64,000 nt of DNA from Strobilurus pachycystidiatus. Its lineage: Eukaryota; Basidiomycota; Agaricomycetes; Agaricales; Physalacriaceae. This document shows positions 58,449-64,000 of the stretch, in pieces. The notes under the pieces were generated by a model. It did no database searches. It saw nothing but the letters and a program-made list of their open reading frames with translations, and was not told where the DNA came from. The stretch covers positions 2,542,001-2,606,000 of the forward strand of contig JAHLMK010000003.1 in the NCBI GenBank assembly GCA_019915135.1, read 5' to 3'. Each line of letters starts with the position of its first letter. Position 1 is the stretch's first letter. Position numbers and translations under genes: made by a program.

Positions 58449-59094
58449 TTCAGAGAGCAAGGAATAATTGTCGGACCCCGAGACCTTTTGAACGATGGAG
58501 ACAAAGAAAGGATGATGACTGTAAATTTGAAAGGAATGCCCACCCTGTGCCCACACCTCCCTAATTCATGATCATTGGCTTGTGATTTGCTTGTGATCTC
58601 ATTTCGCACCCTCTCCACGGACCACGACGAATAAAATGCGGCTCGTTCAGGGAAGATTTTTCAGTCGGAGAGATTCCTGGTATAATCTTGCTCGGGCATC
58701 GGCGTTACGGTCATCTGAACGTTTCGTGCAGCTTCATAGTGCAGGTGGACATATTGGTGGTCGTGCTGCTCGTGCCTGCGATCGTCTCCAAGTCGCATTT
58801 CTGGACTCATGATACATCCTTCGGTCTGCTTGCGAAAAGCGGCGTCCATGGAACGCACCCAGGAAGCGCCCTTTGTCTGTGCTTTGTCTTGAAGAAAGAA
58901 TTTTAGGTTCCTTTCAGACGTCATCAGCCATATGGATTGGGGCTGAAAGAGCTTTCTTAGGCCGTACAAAAGATCGTGGGTGGGCTCCTGAGTTCCTTCC
59001 TGCTCTTGACGATCTAAAGATCAATCCCAGATACTCTCTTTGCGTATGTGGAATCTGCCCATGGCCCACCTCGTTGATTCTGACACCTCTTAGC
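58449..59094. other. Intergenic region between divergent genes
   Basis: Between the starts of the minus-strand 57266-58448 gene and the plus-strand RING gene. A minus-strand frame at 58661-58969 (MYGLRKLFQPQSIWLMTSER) is possible but unsupported. Confidence 0.35.
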
Positions 59095-59914
59095 ATGCCC
59101 CGTGTTTCCAACACTAGCAGTCGCAGCTCTGCAAGGACTGACACGGCGTTCAGGCCTTCCTCCCGAGGAACACAAGCGATTGACACGTCCCCCCGTCGCC
59201 GCTCTCCTCGAAACCACCCCACCTCCACTCCTACAGAAGATCGTCGAAGGCGGCCTCCGTCCTCTCCCTCTCGTCCACATCGCTCCACCATCACTTCCAC
59301 TTCTACAGAAGACCGCACCACGCAGCTTCCGTCCTCAGGATCGCCTGGCGCAGGCGTCACGACTACACCCAACTCCCAGGAAGCTGTTCCATCAACACGT
59401 CTTCTTGAACCATCGGCTAGTGGCGGTCCTCGCACGGGAATCAGCCTCCAAGGCGAGATATACGTCCGTAATCTTGCTGTCCCCTGTGCGCTGCTGCCTG
59501 ACTTGACTCTCCAGAGATTGAAAAGAATTCTGGAGTTGATTGTCCAGGATGAACGCAACGCCTTGAACTGTCCCATCTGTCATCAACTGGCGTGGCAGCC
59601 CCTCGTGTAAGTCGGCTCGTGGTCTTCAGCTCTGTATTGACGGCGCCTCTAGACTTCGTTGCGGACACGATGTTTGTACGCCATGCCTGATCAGAATTGA
59701 GAGAGAATATCTTACTGTCAAGGCTGACCACATGTGTTGTCCCAACGCGGAATGCCAGAGGCCCGTATACGACTTGCCTATGATATGCTACGATCTCATG
59801 GAGCGAATCGAAACTTTCGCTAAGGATATGAATCTTACGCCTCCCCCGCCTTTGAATCCAACATGGACCATACTGCGGCAACCACCCGTCCATCTACCGT
59901 CCATCGTTGATTAA
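59095..59914 (+). CDS. RING-type zinc-finger protein
   Basis: Exon 1 is 59095-59606, intron 59607-59652 (gtaagt..ctctag) and exon 2 59653-59914. ATG 59095 starts MPRVSNTSSRSSARTD. About 130 residues of Ser/Thr/Pro/Arg-rich, probably disordered sequence precede a helix (LQRLKRILELIVQDERNALN) and a RING-like C3HC4 cluster formed across the intron: CPICHQLAWQPLV|LRCGHDVCTPC, then CCPNAEC. It ends in a helix (YDLMERIETFAKDM). Most RING proteins are E3 ubiquitin ligases; its partners are unknown. Both exons are intact and the junction phase is correct. Confidence 0.85.
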
Positions 59915-59970
59915 TTCGTCGGGGGAAAACTTCAACTTCGTCATATTTCACGTTATCCTATCTCAATCAT

Positions 59971-60055
59971 TCTATTCCAATCTTGTAGTAGACGTATCAT
60001 ACTGGTCGATGATAATTGACACCAGATTTTGATCTATTGGCCGCGGTACTGTAGC
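59971..60055 (+). repeat. R1 fragment, copy d
   Basis: TCTTGTAGTAGACGTATCAT, then CTGGTCGATGATAATTGACA and GGCCGCGGTACTGTAGC match 45490-45572 (and 62775-62857) with a few changes. Confidence 0.85.
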
Positions 60056-60665
60056 AATTCGTACCAACAGGACGGACGGAACACTCTCGCAAGAAGGTGA
60101 GATGCATACGTCTCCCTGCTTGATACAGGACCTGTGAGCAGCAATAGATGAATAACAAGTTCAAGATGTCGATTACAGTCCGAATACACGTCTTATATAC
60201 TGCCAGAATCGTCTTATGTAAAACAAGTCGAAAATGAAACTAAATGAAAGTACAGGAAAATACGAGTGGAGTGTCCGTGGTATGTAGAATGGTGGCGTGG
60301 TATGAGGAATGAAGGAGCCGGTGCGTTGCGACTACGAGACTGCTTGCTCTAACCGCTAACAGGACTAATGCACCTCCTCTTGGCAACAAAGAATACAGGC
60401 TGCGACAGCTCACAATGCTGTGAGAATGAAAGAGGGACATGTTCGCACCACCCGCAGGAGGATAGCATCCGTAATATGTGCCCGATGCGCGCGTGTTTCA
60501 GGGTACCGACAAGAAAAAGAGAGGAATTGGATGTCCGGTGGTCAATAATTACAGACGACGCTTAGGAAGGTGGGGAGGGTGGAAGCGTCAATGTGAGCGT
60601 CCAGTCGGCACGGTGTCGGTAGAACCTAAACCAGCAATCAGGCTTTGTGGCATGCAGACAAACAC
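60056..60665. other. No supported gene
   Basis: No frame with splice or motif support. Confidence 0.35.
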
Positions 60666-61481
60666 TCACGCGCACCCCCAATCGGGGAAGTCCTGCCGTA
60701 GTTTCGAATCGAAAGATGTGTGATCATTTTTGATGTGGTGCCTCAACATCATATGGTTGTCTAAGACGCCATGGATGCTGCACACAGGGCAGCGCCATCC
60801 CCTGACCTTAACCTGGAAAACAGGCTTTCTCTTCTTCGCACCCTGCCGAGGTTGGACAAATCTCAGCCGAAGATCGGGCTGGTGGAGGTGCCGATGTTCG
60901 GGAGATTTTTGACTTTCCCAATCGGTTATGATTTTGTGGTCGGCACAAGAGGCGAGCAAGTCTCTCCTTGCGGCTTGGACCGCAGAGTCTGCAGGGAGTG
61001 AGTGGTTCAAGTAGGAGGTCAGGGGGTGGGGTGGATCTGTTAGATCAGAAAAAGCCTGGAAACTAGCATCGCCTGAGCAACAATAGTCTGGCCAATCATC
61101 TGTGTCTGACTCGAAGACAGAGCTCTCCGGTTCCTCTTCGCTATCTTCTTCTTCCACTGAGGACTCCGGGGCAAATGACCTGTGGGGCCTAGGATAACCT
61201 TGGGTATAACCTTGGCTATATGGAGATCTAGCTGGCATCATCCTTGCCAGGCTCGGGAACCGCGGCTTCTTCCCCCTCTTTCTCTCTTCATCTTCCTCAC
61301 CCTCCTCTACAACCCTCTGTCTCTTCGGGGCGATTGGCTGCCGAGCATCTGACACGTTCGATGGACCAGCAACCGGTGTACCTTCCTTGACTTTGCATAG
61401 CGGTAAGATCATTGTGGGGGTGTTCAAGGGGGGGGCTTCTTGATTAGTGAGGGAAAGATGAGCGGAGTGATGCTGGGACAA
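60666..61481 (-). CDS. C2H2 zinc-finger protein
   Basis: A minus-strand frame of 271 codons. The N-terminal half is disordered and contains acidic and basic blocks (KRQRVVEEGEEDEERKRGKK; SSVEEEDSEEEPESSVFESD). The C-terminal half has a leucine/proline stretch and one C2H2-type finger, WRCPVCSIHGVLDNHMMLRH followed by HIKNDH (C-x2-C ... H-x4-5-H). It ends at DFPDWGCA. The true 5' end is uncertain: two duplicated upstream stretches (61440-61905) read like earlier exons on the same strand. A run of eight C near 61430 also makes the start frame uncertain. It may bind nucleic acid or protein; I cannot assign a role. Confidence 0.6.
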   Translation of the reverse strand: MSQHHSAHLSLTNQEAPPLNTPTMILPLCKVKEGTPVAGPSNVSDARQPIAPKRQRVVEEGEEDEERKRGKKPRFPSLARMMPARSPYSQGYTQGYPRPHRSFAPESSVEEEDSEEEPESSVFESDTDDWPDYCCSGDASFQAFSDLTDPPHPLTSYLNHSLPADSAVQAARRDLLASCADHKIITDWESQKSPEHRHLHQPDLRLRFVQPRQGAKKRKPVFQVKVRGWRCPVCSIHGVLDNHMMLRHHIKNDHTSFDSKLRQDFPDWGCA

Positions 61482-61905
61482 GGGTCAGGATATGGGGGCT
61501 GTCATGGTCACGTTTAGAGGAGGCTCACAAGGTTCTCTTTTTGCTGCACCGCTCTCCAACTTATGTTGTCTTCATCGTCGGTCCCGGTCAAATCAATCAC
61601 TTCGATTGGTGGAGGGGCTGATTTGGGTGCGGGGCGGGAACCTGGGACGGGCGTCTGACAAGTATTTGATCCCGTTTCTTGATTAGTGAGGGAAAGATGA
61701 GCGGAGTGATGCTAGGACAAGGGTCAGGATATGGGGGCTGTCATTGTCACGTTTGAAGCTCACAAAATTCTCTTTTTGCTGCACCGCTCTCCAACTTGGG
61801 TCGTCTTCATCGTCGGTCCCCGTCAAATCAATCACTTCGATTGGTGGAGGGACTGATTTGGGTGCAGGGCGGGAACCTGGGACGGGCGTCTGACAAGTGT
61901 TCGAT
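61440..61905 (-). repeat. Tandem duplication of an exon-plus-intron encoding a SUMO-interacting-type motif
   Basis: Copies at 61440-61678 and 61679-61905 (offset 239 bp) differ by small indels and substitutions. Read on the minus strand, each encodes CQTPVPGSRPAPKS then PPIEVIDLTGTDDED, followed by a donor gtgagc and an intron ending CACTAATCAAG. VIDLT followed by acidic residues is the usual SUMO-interacting motif. The copies do not splice in frame to each other or to 61481 in any simple way. Confidence 0.85.
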
Positions 61906-61961
61906 CCCGGAGCAGCCGAAGGTTCGAAATGCGTTGCTCTGGGAGGCGCAGGAAAAAGTCC

Positions 61962-63720
61962 GACCTGGACCAGTTGGGCGCGCTGGAACCCCGTTCTTCC
62001 CTGGATGTGTAGTCTGTAAGAGAGTGACGTTTGCAAGTGCAGTAAATATGGACTCGCCTCTCTCATCTGCCGAAGCCCATGATCGTGAACATGGCCAGAT
62101 TTGTCGACCTTGACAAAGTCAGCCTCAGGCCGCGGGCATGTAAACCCAAGTACGCGTACCTCACAATCGCCTTGGGTAGACCTGTCCAGACTTCTGTCCC
62201 TGTCTGTTCTTCTCTGAATCTTGGAGCTCCCGTGCTTAAGACTCGTAAGCGTCTACATCTTCCAAGTTGCAGGCCAACAAACTTACGTCTCCCAAACGCT
62301 CGTCAATCTCGTACCAAGGGCGCTTACGCCCACCAGTGGTCCTAGCTGGTTCCTGACGTGTTCCTCTGGCCATTGAAATGGGTTCGTGACGTGTTGTTTC
62401 AAACAACTACGTTTGTCGTCCTGGCGCGTTTAGGAGAAGATGGTGAGCAGAGTAAGACTGATAGCAACCCTAATCAGGATCAAGTCAAGAGCCTTGCGTG
62501 CCGTAGGCCCGTAGCAGCCAAACACGTACAATCCTTCGCAACCCAGGGTATCCTTTTCTCCAACGTCTCCCTCACCACTTGTGGCCCTCTCCGTCTCGTC
62601 GCTTATTCTCTCCAGACGACAATGTGACATGGTTGAACCATGCGCACCCGAACTTGCTTCCCAGGGTCAATTTCGTCGTATTGGACTCTCAAGAGGCGGC
62701 CCGGGACCCAGACAGTCAGCGACTCCCATGGACGTTTAAACGTCATCATATTCCATGAAATCCAATCCCTCTATCCCAATCTTGTAGTAGACGTATCATC
62801 CTGGTCGATGATAATTGACACCAAACATTGTCCTACTGGCCGCGGTACTGTAGCGGTGAGCGCCATGTTGATCATCGCGTCCACTTTGACTAATTCAATC
62901 GTAGCTCAGGACACAAGGACTCCCGTTTGACGGGCGAAACCCTTCCCGATGACGCCTTCCACCACAACTGACAAGGGGGCGGAACATAGCCCTTCGCATC
63001 TTCAACTTGGTTTGACTGACTTGATGCAGTCCGACGGGCTACCCCTACAAGGCGAATGTTCTTCATGACGCGATTCCGAGTCGGATACACCCACTTCGAG
63101 AGACTACGAGAGGAACCTCCACGCACACGCGATTTGCCTCCATAGTTACGATACGCAATCTTCATTACAACTACCACTTATTGTACCTGAAACTGCTACT
63201 ATCACATCCCTGGCCATTTTCGTACTTATTTCCCTGCCAAAATGACCGAAACCAAAGAAACAGAGAGCACCGGCGGTGAGACCGACGGAAGACCGATGTC
63301 CATGATGAGGAAGACGAAGAGGGCGCGCAGGAGTGACCACACTGTACCCGCCGATTCAGGATGGCCGATGGCCGAGTTTGTCTCGAGACTGTCTCGAGAC
63401 TGTCTCGAGACCAGCTCGAGACCTTTCATAACGAATTATGCTGACGTTGTGTTTATTGCAGTTCCGACGGCCGACCCACACGAAGCCGTTGATCGCCCGA
63501 TGGCGATCATTGCCCTCTTTTTCCACTCTTCGACGATTACTGTAAGTACTGGCATGTGGAGGCATGTCCGTCGCCCAATGCGCTGGCATCCACGAACGAG
63601 TCTGTTATTGCGGATTGGGTACACAAGTCATTCGGTAGACTCATTCGCTCCGACCTACTGTACAAAAACCCATAACGCCCTATGACTTTCCGGCTTTCGC
63701 CTCCACGCTCGTCCATTAGC
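61962..63720 (+). repeat. Dispersed repeat R1, copy c (longest)
   Basis: Matches copy a (44677-46290) over about 1.6 kb. Its right end (63575-63710) matches the start of copy b (52045-52190) on the opposite strand (CCCTATGACTTTCCGGCTTT). The unit is therefore at least 1.75 kb. Its left end lies within the minus-strand frame upstream of the zinc-finger gene. Confidence 0.9.
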
Positions 63721-64000
63721 TTACGACGACGACAACGCAATCCGCCGCATTTTGGACGAATACGACGCGGGAACGCTTGAATTGCAAAGGTTGACTGCGT
63801 TGGTGCTGGAGCATTCGCCGCGTCTCTGGGTGCCGAAGCTGTGTGGGCGATTGGCCGTCGGGGCCTGACCTGCAGTCATTCGGACTATTTGCCATCCTGT
63901 TGGCCTGCGTAATTGACGAGATCGTGGAAGCCAATCTCGATACACCAGCCGTAACAGGAAGATTTAGGGTAATGAGGAGGAAGACGAAGAGGGAGCGGAG
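63721..64000 (+). CDS. Partial open frame at window edge
   Basis: The plus strand encodes a helical acidic segment (AYDDDNAIRRILDEYDAGTL, then LVLEHSPRLWVPKL). In another frame it then encodes FGLFAILLACVIDEIVEANL, running to the edge through RRKTKRERR. GAGGAAGACGAAGAGGG near the edge repeats a word in R1 (about 46021). It could be the start of an element-encoded protein. Too short to assign. Confidence 0.25.

Noticed and set aside
60666..61481. The C2H2 protein as a Suz12 homologue partnering the E(z) gene
   Set aside because: A single C2H2-type finger is shared, but no VEFS box or other Suz12 feature is visible. The link would be wishful.

Overview
This 64 kb window reads as an accessory, repeat-rich region of a filamentous basidiomycete (Agaricomycete-type) nuclear genome. 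The evidence is many short spliceosomal introns (about 45-65 bp, GT..AG, often with a CTNAY branch point), genes on both strands with no operons, and gene families I associate with mushroom-forming fungi: a CxC2-type KDZ transposase, a BED-finger hAT transposase, fungal non-LTR and Ty3-type retroelements, and dispersed coiled-coil, RING and JmjC-like families. I saw no rRNA, tRNA or CRISPR array.

Layout. 1-300: edge of an unknown minus-strand gene. 1.7-8.7 kb: three decayed hypothetical genes; the third is split by a 624-bp non-autonomous hAT element with a perfect 8-bp target duplication. 9.2-12.7 kb: broken Ty3-type integrase, a minisatellite, gag-like remnants and a 3' piece of a non-LTR retrotransposon. 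13.7-16.2 kb: an apparently intact E(z)/EZH2-type H3K27 methyltransferase (minus strand). 16.3-19.5 kb: a second, longer non-LTR element whose reverse transcriptase frame holds an intron-like insertion. 20.5-23 kb: a small three-exon gene and a C-terminally truncated hAT transposase. 23.7-27.7 kb: small unknown genes. 28.0-34.9 kb: inverted terminal-type repeats enclosing an apparently complete KDZ transposase and a divergent intact 192-aa gene whose last codons lie in the right repeat. 36.5 kb: a 75-bp triplet repeat. 37.4-39.9 kb: an intron-bearing, frameshifted internal piece of NOT1 (CCR4-NOT scaffold). 41.2-42.5 kb: an unknown basidiomycete-type gene. 44.7-46.3 and 62.0-63.7 kb: two near-identical direct copies of a repeat here called R1, with a third inverted copy at 52.0-52.7 kb fused directly to a fragment of a myosin-motor chitin synthase (52.7-53.8 kb). 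46.6-51.9 kb: a large coiled-coil gene with an internal 380-bp tandem duplication. 54.6-59.9 kb: apparently intact JmjC/cupin-like, unknown and RING-finger genes. 60.7-62 kb: a C2H2 zinc-finger gene next to a tandemly duplicated stretch encoding a SUMO-interacting-type motif.

How it fits together. The window is mostly an accumulation zone of transposons at different stages of decay plus DNA-level copies of pieces of conserved genes (both host-gene fragments keep introns, so they are not retrocopies). Against this background the few genes that splice cleanly stand out: the E(z) homologue, the KDZ transposase and its divergent partner, the coiled-coil gene, the JmjC-like gene and the RING gene. 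The most system-like arrangement is the 6.9 kb KDZ unit, two divergent intact genes sharing a 241-bp spacer inside inverted repeats. All exon structures were worked out by eye and are approximate unless positions are given.
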